Shown here in pieces: positions 34,501 to 45,799 of a DNA stretch of 64,000 nucleotides. Positions within the stretch are counted from its first letter, which is position 1. Each line of letters begins with the position of its first letter. The position numbers were made by a program, and so were the translations under genes. Under the pieces are notes generated by a model. That model was not told where the DNA came from. It worked only from the letters and a program-made list of their open reading frames with translations, and searched no databases. The stretch comes from Schistosoma haematobium. Its lineage: Eukaryota > Platyhelminthes > Trematoda > Strigeidida > Schistosomatidae. The DNA lies in contig NC_067195.1 of assembly GCF_000699445.3 (NCBI RefSeq), positions 82,966,569 to 83,030,568 of the forward strand, read 5' to 3'.

Positions 34501-37150
34501 ATTATTTAATTAACAAATATCATGAAAAAAAACCTAAAAGGCATAATAATCATGAAGAATTGATAGAGATTAATAATGACTAATAATAAATCCACTTGGT
34601 ATTGTTTACTTAAATGTTCCCATTGATGTTTAGGACTGCAATTGATCACCCCATTGCACAAGCAAGTGGCTATCAGGACTCACTGCCTAATAGGATAACG
34701 CGATCATGTTTGAAGCGGGCGGTACTGGGTTCTAGTCCCAGAGTAAACATCAATTCTGAGATGCAGGCACATCCAGCTGACAAATCCCAAATAAGACGAA
34801 ACGCGCGTCCTGGATTCTACTGCTAACCACTATCCATCTTTGCTTATAATGACTGACAATAGTTTAAAAAGTATAAAATAACGATAAGAGCAAAGACAAG
34901 ACCAAAACATACCCGCAAAGGGTATTAGAAGCATAGAAGGATGAGAGGTTAGAAGTATTCCATTTTGTACACAGAATTCGGACTTGAGTTGATGAACTGC
35001 CAATGACTAAGCAGTGCATAGATTTTTAATTCAACCTCCCTTTGATCTAATTCTTTTGACTGTGTGCAGGATGATTCCTTTGGAACAACCTACTCAGAGT
35101 TTTTCAGGTGCTCTTGTAAATGGGACATGCCTCCGAAGATCAAGTAAACTTACAGATGCACATCGTTGTGGGTCAGAACGAGAGTTTATTCCCAACACAT
35201 TCGTGAATGTTAGGCTAGATTAGGAAGACAATATGAAGTGTAATTGAGTAGAAAGTTTACCTCAGGGATCCTGAAATTCATTTGGTCGAGGTTTCAGCTG
35301 TCATATCTCCTTTAAATTCGATATTCGTAAAGAGTTTTCTTTTGAACTATCAGCGATATTTCAGAAAGTAGTTTTGTTGTTTAGTTTACATCAATGAGTC
35401 TAGCTGGATAGCTATTTCTGATGAGTAATTGTCGAAGTTGAAGTATTTATTCGTCTGTTATGTCATGAAAGTATATTTGACTGGGGATAAAGGGTGAATT
35501 AGGTTTCTACTTCTATTCAATGGGACCCAGCAAAGGAAATTCATATACCGATCACTCCAGGTTGGCTTATTATGTATAGATCTTTGTAAGGAACTATCTG
35601 AACAAGAAAAGAAATTCCGCGTTCACGTCTTCTTCGAATGAAAATTTAATTAAATGGTGAAAACTAATGAATTCATCCAAAATATTATTGAGGTCCATAT
35701 TTTCTTCACAAATAATGAGTGTCAGCCATATATCTCTTATATGAATGAAATCTTATTATTGATTGAAGTACCGTATTTGGCATGAATACATTAGACTACC
35801 TGCTTCCACTATACCAAGACTATATGAACTACCTACTGCTCATGAAAATAATATGTCTCTACATCCCGTACTTAATATGAACAACTCTCCGTATCATTTG
35901 ATTGTAAAATGGTTAGCTTGAATTTGACAACCAGTTGTAAATCCCATCAACAGATACAACATTGACTTATTGACTAATTCGATTTCGTAGATCAAGTTAC
36001 GCTTATTCATGTAAACTTCAGAAAAATGGTCTCATTGGATATCACTTTGCTCTTTCTAAATGTTTCAATCACATGAATTGTATGCTTTTTATGTGACTAT
36101 TGAAAACAACAGCAGTGATATTTGTATCCCGAAACATAATCTAAATGAACTACTTCGATTTACTCTCAATATACAATCCAAATTAAATAATTACTTTTTT
36201 TATAGATAGACAGATGGAGTTGTTATGGGTTCATCATTGGGCCCCCTCTTGGCTGATTGTAACATGGCCAATTTATAAGTAACACTGTCATCAAGGTATA
36301 AAATTTTGTTGTCTGATTCCTCCTCTATTAAGGAATTATCAAGTTTTCACCTCTATTAGCTTTTAGTTACGTCGACTTAATGTAGAATATAATTTACTTT
36401 TTACTTTGGAGTAGACCATAATAAATGATATTAAGATGATTCAAGCTCAGCTATTACTACTGATAATAGTGACAATTTAATTTAAATGATACTCAATGAA
36501 TGTTTTTATTACTAACACATTCAATTTAATGAAAATTATCACTTAACTCATTCTCAAACTATCAATCATGATTGAATCACAAGAGCGTCTATACTTATCA
36601 TTCCAGATGAGTTCGATTTTATGATGAAATAGTTGCCAAATTACCAAAGTATCAACATCAAATGATGTTGTCATAAAACTATGACTCTTCATCCACTTAT
36701 ACTGTCAGTAACTAAATGACTCAAGTAAAATGGGTATGACTTATACGTTAAGATATTCATTGATGAATCTTCTTAAATACCTTTCATCGGTCGAATTCAC
36801 ATACTTCAACATAATATAATCTCTTTTCTTGTTACTTGGTCATTTTCAATATACTAAATGAATATTTCATACCAAATTTATTATTCCCTGTGAATATATT
36901 ATTCTTCCTAATTTTTATTTAGAAATGTTTCATTGCAGTGAATAGACCAAGAGTAATTAGTCCATGGAAAGGAGTACAGACTATAATGTACACAGTGTTG
37001 TCAGACAACTTAATCTCTGGTGGTTACTATTCAAATTGTGCATTAAAAGAACCGTCAAAAATAGTTAAAAATAAAGAGGAAATAATATGGTTACGGAATA
37101 GAACACGTGAACTCCTTGGAATAGATAAATTAGTGACTGCTAATGATTAA
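31557..37150 (+). CDS. Short-chain dehydrogenase, retinol dehydrogenase-like, copy C (3 exons)
   Basis: Exons 31557-31844, 32703-33170 and 36923-37150 give 327 aa; phase 0 throughout. Motifs: [17 protein letters not shown] catalytic serine, YCLSK (YxxxK) and HPGVVKT. Exon 1 is identical to copy B. In the middle of exon 2 it has its own variants (FEITIGVNHFGHFL, RSIPSRIIILSSIAHYRG) where A and B share another version. Exon 3 differs most (VNRPRVISPWKGVQTIMYTV) and is four codons longer. Intron 1 is 858 bp and contains a PLE remnant; intron 2 (3.75 kb) contains RTE, SINE and PLE debris. A possible AATAAA is at 37197-37202. Probably a diverged but functional paralogue. Confidence 0.85.
32206..32430 (-). 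pseudogene. PLE reverse transcriptase remnant in SDR copy C intron 1
   Basis: The minus strand reads NGITMDSHSGSNLAYFF then HKLEIG and IRYINNTNII, which line up with PLE motif B (NGVAMGSPLGP) and motif C (RYVDDTF). The catalytic aspartates are replaced by asparagines. It starts exactly where the B/C duplication ends (32205), so it was probably the breakpoint or a later replacement. Confidence 0.6.
33229..33975 (-). pseudogene. RTE-clade retrotransposon 3' fragment (old subfamily)
   Basis: Minus strand; the 3' tail (reverse of CGTAAGTAAGTAA) is at 33229-33246. The coding part 33884-33510 gives [52 protein letters not shown] of other copies is changed to LYEDDSW. Frame-broken. Inverted partner at 37725-38305. 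Confidence 0.8.
34608..34860 (+). mobile_element. Sm-alpha-type SINE with hammerhead (plus strand)
   Basis: A short minus-oriented SINE tail (34608-34650) is followed by a plus-strand SINE with box B (GGTTCTAGTCCC, about 34729-34740) and a hammerhead at 34771-34815: stem I ATCCAG/CTGGAT perfect; CTGACAA in place of CTGACGA; a weakened helix II (ATCC/AGAC); GAAAC; mini helix III GCGC; GTC cleavage triplet at 34807-34809. The G to A change in the CTGANGA box predicts loss of activity. Confidence 0.75.
35940..36430 (+). pseudogene. PLE reverse transcriptase remnant in SDR copy C intron 2
   Basis: The plus strand reads MVSLDITLLFLNV (motif A, usual form MVSLDVxSLFTNV) at about 36026-36065 and TDGVVMGSSLGPLLADCNMANL (motif B) at about 36205-36275, with stops and frame shifts between. 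Opposite in orientation to the other PLEs here. Non-functional. Confidence 0.7.
36490..36800. repeat. Duplicated intron 2 sequence of SDR copies B and C
   Basis: Nearly identical to about 24775-25085 in copy B. In C it is separated from exon 2 by 3.3 kb of transposon debris that copy B lacks, showing that those insertions came after, or were not copied by, the duplication. Confidence 0.75.
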
Positions 37151-37724
37151 CAAAATGTAATTGCACAAAACCAGAAATGTTGCTATTCTACTTACAAATA
37201 AATTTATGATATTATCATAATCTTCCTTAACATTCTATAAATTGGATGGCATATACTGCTTAAGTTCAACTAGTTACTCAGCTACAAAACAAAGTGGTTT
37301 TTACTTTTCCAGTAAGAGGTTTGAGTGTCTGTAATCCGATTGTCCAAGATTGTACGTATTACATTATGATAATTAGAAGCATTCAAAATGGTTTGCTAAC
37401 TAAGACTTCTCAAAATGGTGCAGTTTAAACAGGTAGAATTAGATGAGCACAACTGAGATTCGTAATAAGCGCCTAATCAAGTACAAAGGAATCATCAGTT
37501 GGTACAAATACCACATAGATTTAAATGAAAATACATGGAGAGACAGGATGAAGAACAACACCGTTTTCATATTAGGCAGTTGTAACTACTAAATAATTTT
37601 TTTCTACTCATTTTTTCTGAAAGAATGATATATAATTATACTGGAATACTTAGTTCACAAAAAGCCAGTTAGTACTGAATGAAACAGAGAGGTAGCAGTA
37701 GTTTGTTAATAAATTAAGTATTAG

Positions 37725-38305
37725 TAGAATCGTACTCTAGCGTCATTGATGAACAAGGAGGATCTGACGCAGATGTAGAGGCAAGCATTGGCAAAGCAAC
37801 GACAGCATTTCTACAGTTGAAGAACATATGGAACTCAAAACAACTGTCAACTAACATCAACGTCACAATCTTCAACATGAACGTTAAGACAGTTCTACTG
37901 TATGAAGATGATTCTTGGAGAACTATCACAACCATCATCAAAATGTACAAATATTTACAAGCAGTTGTCTGCACAAAATACTATCAGGACCAATCTACTG
38001 TTGGAGAGAACAAACCGGCTTCCATTTGAGGAGGAAATTAAGAAATGACGTTGGATGTGGACAGAAAATGCATTACGGAAATCACTAAACTGTATCACGA
38101 GCAAGTGCTAACTCGGAATGGTGAATGGAAGAGGAAAAGAGGAAGACCAATGAACACACTGCATTGGGAATAGGAGGCACACATGAAAATGATGAATAGG
38201 AATTGGAAACGACTGTAAAGTATTGTCCAGCATGGAGTTGGTTGTAGAATGGTGGTGGGAGCCTTATACTGCTCCACGAGCGTCAACAAGCGTAAGTAGT
38301 AACTA
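37725..38305 (+). pseudogene. RTE-clade retrotransposon 3' fragment, inverted partner
   Basis: Plus strand; begins near [12 protein letters not shown] and ends at CGTAAGTAGTAAC. Same subfamily and nearly identical to the minus fragment at 33229-33790, including LYEDDSW. The two form a ~560-bp inverted repeat flanking exon 3 of SDR copy C. Confidence 0.8.
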
Positions 38306-38309
38306 AGGA

Positions 38310-39078
38310 TTATCATCGGAATTTTCGAAGGTCGAAACATATTTTTGAATACAAATAAGACCACCAAACTAAATATTTAGGTCCTGACAACTAATATGTG
38401 TTCACAGATGTAGAGAAGGAGTACCTTGATAGTTTAAATAATGGTGAAATTTCACCTTAATGTCATGGGTAACTTCGTTACAAAACACTTGATTAACAGT
38501 ATCGGCTAATTCTACCACATCCAGTGTACCTTCGAAGTAATTTAGATTTACGTCAATTTTCTACGCCTCACGCTTCTGTGAAATATAAAAGCCTGTGAAT
38601 CTCTGAAAACCTGTTAAGTCCAACATAGAACGAGTTCTTAGACTGATGATATGTGGACAGAAATTAGATTTAAGTTTTCTGAGATCATCCTGTTCGTACT
38701 TGTATTTGTGTGTATGTATGTGAGCGAGAAAGCCACTCCTATGTGCATCAACATTTTTTTCTACTCAAACACTAAATCTCCTATCCCATCCATTTATTTT
38801 TCGCATATGATATTTAATCTTGATCTTGGGCAAGGTTAATACTGAAGTTTACTGAGAATTGTATTTCTTCCAATCTGTTATTTCTACCTTTAATATTCCC
38901 TAACTGATAGCGACTTTTCGATTGACCTTTGAGTATGGAGGCCTCCGTATCCGTTTATCGCTCTTTGAATCCATTGTCTTAAATTGATTGATTTGAAGTG
39001 CATCTCCAGTTTGTTGTCGAGGCTTATTTTCCCTGAATAGTAACTGGCTATAACAGGAAAAAATACGATGAAGAGCCC
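38310..39078. other. Sequence downstream of the SDR cluster, no gene seen
   Basis: AT-rich with chance ORFs (38651-38839 plus, 38890-39126 minus). No family resemblance. Confidence 0.35.
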
Positions 39079-39271
39079 TTGATTGATCACTGGGTGGTGA
39101 TCAATGTCATGCTTGTCTACCTCCAACTACCATCTAAATCTCAATACATAGTGCCCGTAGTGTCGAGTCACCTAGACTGGTGGCCACATTGCAACATGAT
39201 CGATAGCATTCGACCTGCACTAATAAAGACTAGACAAGCATGACATTGATCACCACCCAGTGATCAATCAA
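39079..39271. repeat. Perfect 40-bp inverted repeat
   Basis: 39079-39118 and 39232-39271 are exact reverse complements over 40 bp, separated by 113 bp. The right arm is the leader of the tRNA-like SINE that follows; the sequence right after the left arm (CCTCCAACTACCATCTAAAT at about 39121) also occurs in the SINE tail at about 39464, so the left arm is probably a scrambled piece of another SINE copy. Confidence 0.7.
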
Positions 39272-39490
39272 TTGTGATTACATATCAGTCCTACAGGAGG
39301 TTAGTCACGGCTCGGATAGCTCAGTGGTAACGTCTCTGACTGTGGAGCTGGGTGACACGAGATCGAATCCGCCAGGGAGCACCAGTTACCTCAAGATTAC
39401 AGGTACACCTTGCTGACGAGTGCCAAGTAGCACGAAACCCGGGTCCAGGGTTTCCTGTTGACTACCTCCAACTACCATCTAAATCTCAGC
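39232..39490 (+). mobile_element. tRNA-derived SINE with apparently intact hammerhead
   Basis: The head 39309-39381 strongly resembles a tRNA gene: GCTCGGATAGCTCAGTGGT (acceptor plus box A) and GATCGAATCC (box B, 39361-39370) closing with GGGAGCA. It lacks a proper anticodon arm fold and continues into the hammerhead at 39407-39451 and a tail, so it is a SINE, not a tRNA gene. This third SINE type differs in sequence from the GATCGTGGATGCG family and from Sm-alpha proper. Confidence 0.8.
39407..39451 (+). ncRNA. Hammerhead ribozyme, full consensus match
   Basis: Stem I ACCTTG (39407-39412) pairs with CAGGGT (39446-39451), 6 bp with one G-U; CTGACGA 39413-39419; helix II GTGC/GCAC (39420-39423/39430-39433) with loop CAAGTA; GAAA 39434-39437; mini helix III in ACCCGGGT; cleavage triplet GTC 39443-39445. 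No core residue deviates from the type I hammerhead consensus, making this the best candidate for self-cleavage in the window. Confidence 0.85.
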
Positions 39491-39499
39491 CCTTGAAAG

Positions 39500-40725
39500 T
39501 GTTAATTAGAAAATATTGTTATTTCTTTGTTCTTTCTCCCTATTTCCCATTTTAACTTTTATTCAGGACTCATGTAAATATATTTTACGTCCCTCAGCAC
39601 TCTCTGATTAGTTATTTATGATATGACCTTCTTTAGGATTAACCTTTGACTGACTTCTAGAAACTACTACTCAAACCATTGCAAATAGATATTTGAACCC
39701 ATCTTGTTGGAGGGTGTACTCTTAATGATTATAAGTCACTGAAGTATTATTTATCAACCACTTCTTTTGCTGTTTGATACGCATTTGTGCTAGAAAAGTC
39801 TCTGACTGTAGAGCATGGGCTATAATGTTTCAGATATTTTGCAATTTTTATATAATTCTTTCAAAAATAGGACCAGTTAAATTGAGTACATAGTTTTCAT
39901 GTAGTGTTGGTATGAACTAATGATTTCTTTGTACTTGTTGAATGCTTGATTTCGAATTCCAAATACAATACATTCGTTCGTGTTTATCTAACACTTCTTG
40001 ATTAAATTACATTATTTCTGGGATTCCTAGTTTGTACAATAATTCAAATACTTCTAGTTATCACATTTTTGTTTTGACATAATTATTCAAAACGGCTTTG
40101 TACCCCATTGAGAGGAATGTAGTTTGCTCCAATCGAATAAACTCTGGTTCATTAGCTCTGCGTTCATACCAACAACTGAAATTTTGGCAGGCACACTGGT
40201 TGTAACGGACAAAACAAGCTGAAAATCCTTCCAAGACATCTTATTGTACGGTATTGTCGTTGATCCCTTTTTCTCCCTGTCTTGCATTCTAACCTTTATT
40301 CAGGTCTATTTTGACCACACTGTATGTTCTTCAGTCTTTCTCGTGTGAGCTTTTATTGTGTGGCCCTGGTTGATGGCTTTTGTTACTTAATTTTACAGGT
40401 GTATGTTGCCTGACTATTGACAACAGGGTCGTGTCCAAGTAAAACCAGGGCTACGGCGTGGTTCATTGTATGACTGACAACCTTTAGTTGTCTGCTTGGA
40501 CAGGTCGGAGGAACCTTTGATTCTCAGGTATCAAAATATTATAAATTAACTATTCCTTTTGTCTAAATAAATAATATATTTACAATACCCCAAAGAGTAT
40601 AAAAATTAGATTTTCTGAAGTTTCGTGACTCAGTGTAAACCAATTCTTTCAGAGGTGGTCTTGCGACTCTGGATAAATAATTTCTGTAAAATAAAAAGGA
40701 GAGTTTAGGATCATTCCTCAAAGGA
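39500..40725. other. Intergenic stretch, no feature seen
   Basis: No repeat family or coding similarity recognised. Confidence 0.35.
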
Positions 40726-40729
40726 CCCC

Positions 40730-41560
40730 ACCTGTTATCGGTTCCTAATGTGACAGTCCACAGTTTACTTTCACTCGTGTCCTCTTCTCACTGAGAAAGT
40801 CAGTCCAATCGCAAACTCCATGATTTATACCAGAACTTAATAGTTTTGGACCCTAGACCTAGGTGATAGGCCTTATGAAGAGCTTTGCTTAGACCTATAA
40901 AAACTACGTATCCCAATATACTTCTATTTTTATTGCATTCTAATCTTCTCTTGCAATGATAAAACTAGTCAAACATGAAAGCTGTTCCGCAACCATTCTG
41001 TTGCCCGATTAGTTGGTATTTCTTTTCCATCCTACCATCCAGTTAGCTGGATGGTAGTTGTTGACTAAGTCCTCATTCTCAGTTTGTAGATAAGAATGAC
41101 TGTTGGTTCCTTCCAGTCTCTTGGTGGTTTTTTCTTGTTTAGAGGCATATATCGAACGTTATTGCTAAATTTTTGATAGTTATATCCTCTCAAGCTCCTA
41201 TGATTTGAAGGTGGATGTCATCAGAACGATTAGACTCATCTAGTTTGAAGTGAAATGGTCATATGGCAACTCTCTCCTGAACAAACTCATGAACTTTCAA
41301 CAGTACGCTATTCTTAGGTCTAGCAACTATATTTTCACTTTCATCAGTGGAAAATACTGCTGGAGCAGATTTGCCAGCTTCATCTATGTAATTTCCTGGA
41401 GCAAACGTGGCACGATCCCACTCTTCGCCTGAATTCGTTTGTTTAAGTGGCTTATCAACAACTCTGGTCTTTTTTTAAAGTCGCAGATCAGGTCTTGGAA
41501 GGAATTCAGTTATTACTCCCACCATACAATAGCCTCCCTAAGTTCTCCAGTCAGTAAAAA
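40730..41560 (-). pseudogene. Decayed non-LTR reverse transcriptase (CR1/jockey-like)
   Basis: The minus strand shows scattered RT landmarks in shifting frames: LDESNRSDDIHLQIIGA (usual P-D-G-IHPQIL-like finger motif) near 41215-41240, KPPRDWKEPTV-like near 41105-41125, NYHPANW-like near 41045, then QQNGCGTAFMF near 41000 and a VVFIGLSKALHKAYH block (usual VYLDFSKAFDSVxH, motif A) near 40880. Catalytic Asp is replaced. Clearly dead. Confidence 0.55.
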
Positions 41561-41564
41561 AATA

Positions 41565-43305
41565 GATTGAGACTTAGAAAGAAGTTTTATATCCAAGTCG
41601 AAAGAATCTCAACTCAAGATAAGCGAAAAACCTCAGTTCGCGATAACCCCCTTTCTATGATTAACTTAAAGGCTCACTCTAATCTGCCTCTCAGTTTTCA
41701 AAGCAAAAACGATAGAATACTGGGGAGGGATTTAAATAAGAAGTTTAAACTTTCTAAAGTAAGACTAATAAAAGTCACACTACCTACTCCATACAATATT
41801 ATCAAATGCTCGTTTCATCAGAGACTCCTTCACGTCACGTTTACGGGGAATGAAAAGGTTGAGGAATTTTAGCTGATCAGTCACTTGGTTAGACCTGAAA
41901 ATGTGCGTACTCTGCCGTACACATCATATACGGAGCGCAATCTAATCAGCAGTATCCCAAAGGGATCGGGGAAAACGTTATTTTGTGGAAGGGTCGTTGT
42001 TGTGCAATGAATTCCGGAAAACCTATATATTAAAGTTGAATCCTAACATATTCACAACTAGACATTTATAAAATAGTCCTTAGAACCTTGAGTATTTTGT
42101 CGCCCAACAAGTAACTTGATTGATCTGGAAGGATTTGACTCCAGGACCTGGTCAATTGAAGTACCCTTCCTATCACCACAGATAGTAAGTAATCTAGAGT
42201 AATTTATTGCCATTAGATTTCGGCTACTTAATGGAACCCTCTCACACCCGGACAAGCCACATGATATCAGAACTAACTAGGCGCAAAAGTAGACCAAAAA
42301 TGATAACCACACTTGTGAACTGATAAGCGTAAAAAATGTGAGGGCAACAGTAACTACACATTGAGTAAGCAGATTTCCTGCTCATTCAACTTAAAAGAAT
42401 AAAGGTACATGCATTTCATCTAGGAAATATCAACTGGTTATTTACGAACGACTCGGTATACCAAATAAAATTGTTTGCATGATCCAAGTAATAAGAATAA
42501 TACTTATCTGGTGAAAGTAGCCTTAAACATTAGGATTTTTTCAAGCTACCAATCAGGAGCTGACAATAACCAGTAGGTCTTTGCCCCACAACGACAAAAA
42601 CCGAGAGGCGAAGTGTAGCTGTATTGTGTATACGTTCCTACTCGGTAGCACGTCAAGTGTACATCGACGCACTTACCAATCTTGATAAATCTGTATAGTG
42701 TTTCCTGAGATTGTACAACTCTGTTTATTTTATGCCAGGAGTTATTTACCGAAAACGTACTTCTGATTTCTATTACGGCAATCGAATATTAGAAAAAACA
42801 TCCCGTTTTACTCGTCCAGTACATAAATTTCCATCTTAGAATACTTCGATCTTCCTAAAATCAACTTCGTTGAATGTGCATAAGACGGAGAGGATGTTCC
42901 CATCAAAGTTTCAGTCCTTAACCTTACTGGGTAACAAGGATTATTGAAAAATATGAATTCAACGAACCGTCAGAGAAATAGACAGACTGTCAAGCCCAGG
43001 GTGTATCTTTATTAACGAAGAACTGTAACAGCTTAGGTTGGTTGGTTAAGAGTTGACCTCAAACAACCAAGCATATGCCAAAACAGTATAGTTCAAGTGT
43101 TCATTGACTTTCTTATTTTGTATAGGCGTTATATTTCCTATCATCTTATATTGAATGTTGAGAGGCTTTGTTTGTCTGAACAAATAATCTCACGCTCCAC
43201 TGTGACTGCGCGAAGATCTAAATAAAGACCTATTCACTACCTGTCTGGTTTCTTCTATCAATGGCACGACGGTTACCTAGAGGCGCGAAATTCGTGAGCC
43301 CGTTT
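41565..43305. other. Intergenic stretch with no assignable feature
   Basis: A 101-residue lysine/arginine-rich frame at 41567-41872 has no recognisable domain and no splice context. The rest is unassigned. Confidence 0.35.
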
Positions 43306-43307
43306 GT

Positions 43308-43957
43308 TATAGCCCAAATAATCTTCACCCAAATTCTCATTTTAAGCGTGTTAGCATGTAAGCAGATATTTCAAAATTATTACATGTATTTCCCGACCAG
43401 ATGCTGCCGCCTTCTTTTTGATTTATCTTTTGGCTTACCATTACCCGGGGGATGCTTACTAGTCTTGGTAACCTTCGGTGCACGACAATCCCATACAATT
43501 CAGTATCGAACCAACATCACATTGATTCTGGTGGGAGAGTAGTGTAGTGGCACTGGACCATAACCACACAATCCTCAAAGGTGAACACGAAACTACTCGG
43601 AAAATAGATATTCAATATTTAACGCGGAGAAGCACCTAACGATGGAGAAGGCGCGAGCAATGAATTGAATGGACTGGAGTTGATCGAATGGCATGGCTCG
43701 GCCATGCAGGCGTGGCCTCTGATGAATGTTACCTTATGTCTTCTATTCATATTAAATATATTGTTCTATCTCTAGCTTAACCTTGTTCTACATCATGTAT
43801 TGGTGATTGTTACAATACGATGAGTTGGTGTAGACGATGGTATGACTTCTACGTAAGATCTTATAGATTAGGCAGTTATATCATGATAAGTCTACAATTT
43901 TAGGATTAGGTCTATTATTAGAGCAGTACTAATATCATAGTAGACCATAACTCTACA
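43308..43957 (-). mobile_element. LTR plus adjacent internal sequence of an LTR retrotransposon (minus strand)
   Basis: 43543-43957 is a 415-bp sequence with TG...CA ends (minus strand TGTAGAG...ACTACA) matching 52442-52856 on the plus strand; the adjoining 235 bp (43308-43542) also match 52857-53091. The element is therefore an LTR followed by its 5' internal region, truncated. The hydrophobic open frame on the plus strand (43261-43542) is antisense to this internal region. Confidence 0.6.
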
Positions 43958-43974
43958 GAACTTCCAGTTGAAAC

Positions 43975-44975
43975 CCTCTCAATCCTGATCACCTGGTAAA
44001 AATGTGATCACACCATCCTAAGACTCACCTATATTTGCAAAGATGGACTAAAACATTACGCGGATGACTGGTGTTGAAGTTGTAAGCGTTTAGATGTGTT
44101 AACTGTCAGGGACAATCTGAAGCACGTTTATCTAGAACTATACCTTTAGTTGAATTCGGATGCTCATCAGGGTTTGTTACTGCACACAGCCTGACCCATA
44201 AATGGTCTCCAAAATTTGCAAGAAACCTAAAATCACACGGAATTCCATTGAATACTGTTGGATCGAGTTCAAGCTAACGGCGATGTGACACAAACCATTT
44301 GAACAAGTTAGGAACTAATGCACGAAGGCTCTAAGAGGAGATGGACATCTGTGGCAGAATAAGCTGATCTACAAATTTGTTTTCAGTCTGGAAATCCTAC
44401 TCCATCACCCTGCCTCTTTCTGACAAGCCGAGTTTTCCCAACCGAAAGATCTCAATGGTCTAACCAATAGCAATGGTTTTGACTCAGAGCTCCCAGCAAA
44501 ACAGTATTTCCATACATCCCAGAAGCCGTCAATAATCTACATAGACGAGAGCTTCGACTGTATTTCAACTGGAAACTCAAAAGTCTACCTAAGCACTGGA
44601 CTTTTGTATAAGAAACTGGAACATCTAGATAAGAATACACTTTTTTGACTCGGAGGTGATTTACTCTGCTATAAAAAAGAGGCACCCTTAATCCTGACAA
44701 AACCTTATGGTGTAAAATTTTCTTATTCTCTGAGCGGTTACACGTAAGTTAAAGATGGCACACACCGAACCAATTTTCTGCGGAAGATGACGAAAGGAAT
44801 CTTCAAGATACCCGCCAGTATCACTTATTTATAGTACCCTCAATAATCATCGAATCACTGATATACGGTGATTTGTGTGGCCACTCGTTATTTACATTTT
44901 TTACTTCGGCAACTGGATTCAAGAATGGCCATTTTTGAATGACTGGTCTGTTGGTTGCAGTAGATAGGTGAATTA
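43975..44975. other. Unassigned sequence, probably decayed repeat
   Basis: Patches such as EAVNNLHRRELRLYFNWKLK (plus, about 44520-44580) look like broken transposon coding but I cannot place them in a family. Confidence 0.3.
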
Positions 44976-44979
44976 TCAT

Positions 44980-45175
44980 CCTCACTCAGAAGGGAAAGGT
45001 GATTGTAGTATGCCTTGATTTTCAAAATCTTTTTCGACGATCACTCATGCATATCTCACCAAGAAGCTCAATCTGAGTGGTTTTGAATCGCCATTGATAG
45101 ATTGGTTTACTTCATATCCAATGAGTTGAGTCTTAAGGGTTAGAACAAACTTTACAATAATATAATATAATAATA
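44980..45175 (+). pseudogene. Non-LTR reverse transcriptase remnant (CR1/jockey-like)
   Basis: The plus strand reads VIVVCLDFQNLFDDHS (motif A, usual VDVVYLDFSKAFDxVxH) with the aspartate kept, then after a frame change KKLNLSGFESPLIDWFTSYP, matching the KLxxxGIxGxLLxWIxSYL block that follows motif A in CR1-type enzymes. A short fragment, about 300 bp before the Ty3 element. Confidence 0.6.
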
Positions 45176-45477
45176 TATTTCTGCAAGGGCAGGTACACGC
45201 CATTTTTACAGGCATGATCTACCAATTACAACATTTATTGGTTCGCAAAATGCATCCCAAGTAGAGTTGCTAAACAAATATAATCTATAAAAGTGAATAT
45301 CAGTTCATCCGTTCAGATATCTTGGAGCGTTAATGATTAGGTTTATACTTTAGTATTACAGTTAGTAGTCTTCAAAATATTTCCCAAAGTTACATCGCGT
45401 CCACCTTACACACTAGATCCAATCTCGGTATAATTTCGTTTGAATTTTGATCGTGCTAAGTATTTGTGCAGTACTAT

Positions 45478-45792
45478 TGTAACAGTATCGAAAATCATTA
45501 CGTGTAACTTTATTAATGCAGGTTTGTTTTCCTTATTGCAGGACAACAGAAAGTGAACGTATTAGAAGAAGAAGAACAAAGCTTGCGCAAACTAAACCTG
45601 CTGGATGATGAGTAAAACTATTTTGTAACAGACTTCTCTTTTTGTACAAAAACCGCGTATTTCAATTTCTAATATATCTCTGTTGTGCTCGCACGCCGTG
45701 TTCTCACTTGAGTGGCATCTGCCAGTCCTGACTGTTGTGTTGTGTTTCAGATTGCTCCTGCCTGCAGGTAAACGCTAAGAATACGTGCTACA
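45478..45792 (+). repeat. 5' LTR of the Ty3/gypsy element
   Basis: 315 bp. Contains a pyrimidine-rich TTTCCTTATTGCAG acceptor-like site followed by an open segment ending in TAA at about 45615 (see findings). The 3' end runs directly into the gag-pol region. Confidence 0.95.
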
Positions 45793-45799
45793 AGTGGTG

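Noticed and set aside
39309..39381. A tRNA gene
   Set aside because: Boxes A and B and a closing acceptor are present, but the anticodon arm does not fold properly and the sequence continues into a hammerhead and SINE tail.
43261..43542. 93-codon hydrophobic open frame, repeated on the opposite strand at 53051-52857
   Set aside because: It is antisense to the internal region of an LTR element and recurs only because that region is duplicated. No family resemblance.
45785..45799. Start of the Ty3 polyprotein inside the LTR at 45785
   Set aside because: That codon is GTG; the first in-frame ATG is 45800, directly after the LTR.
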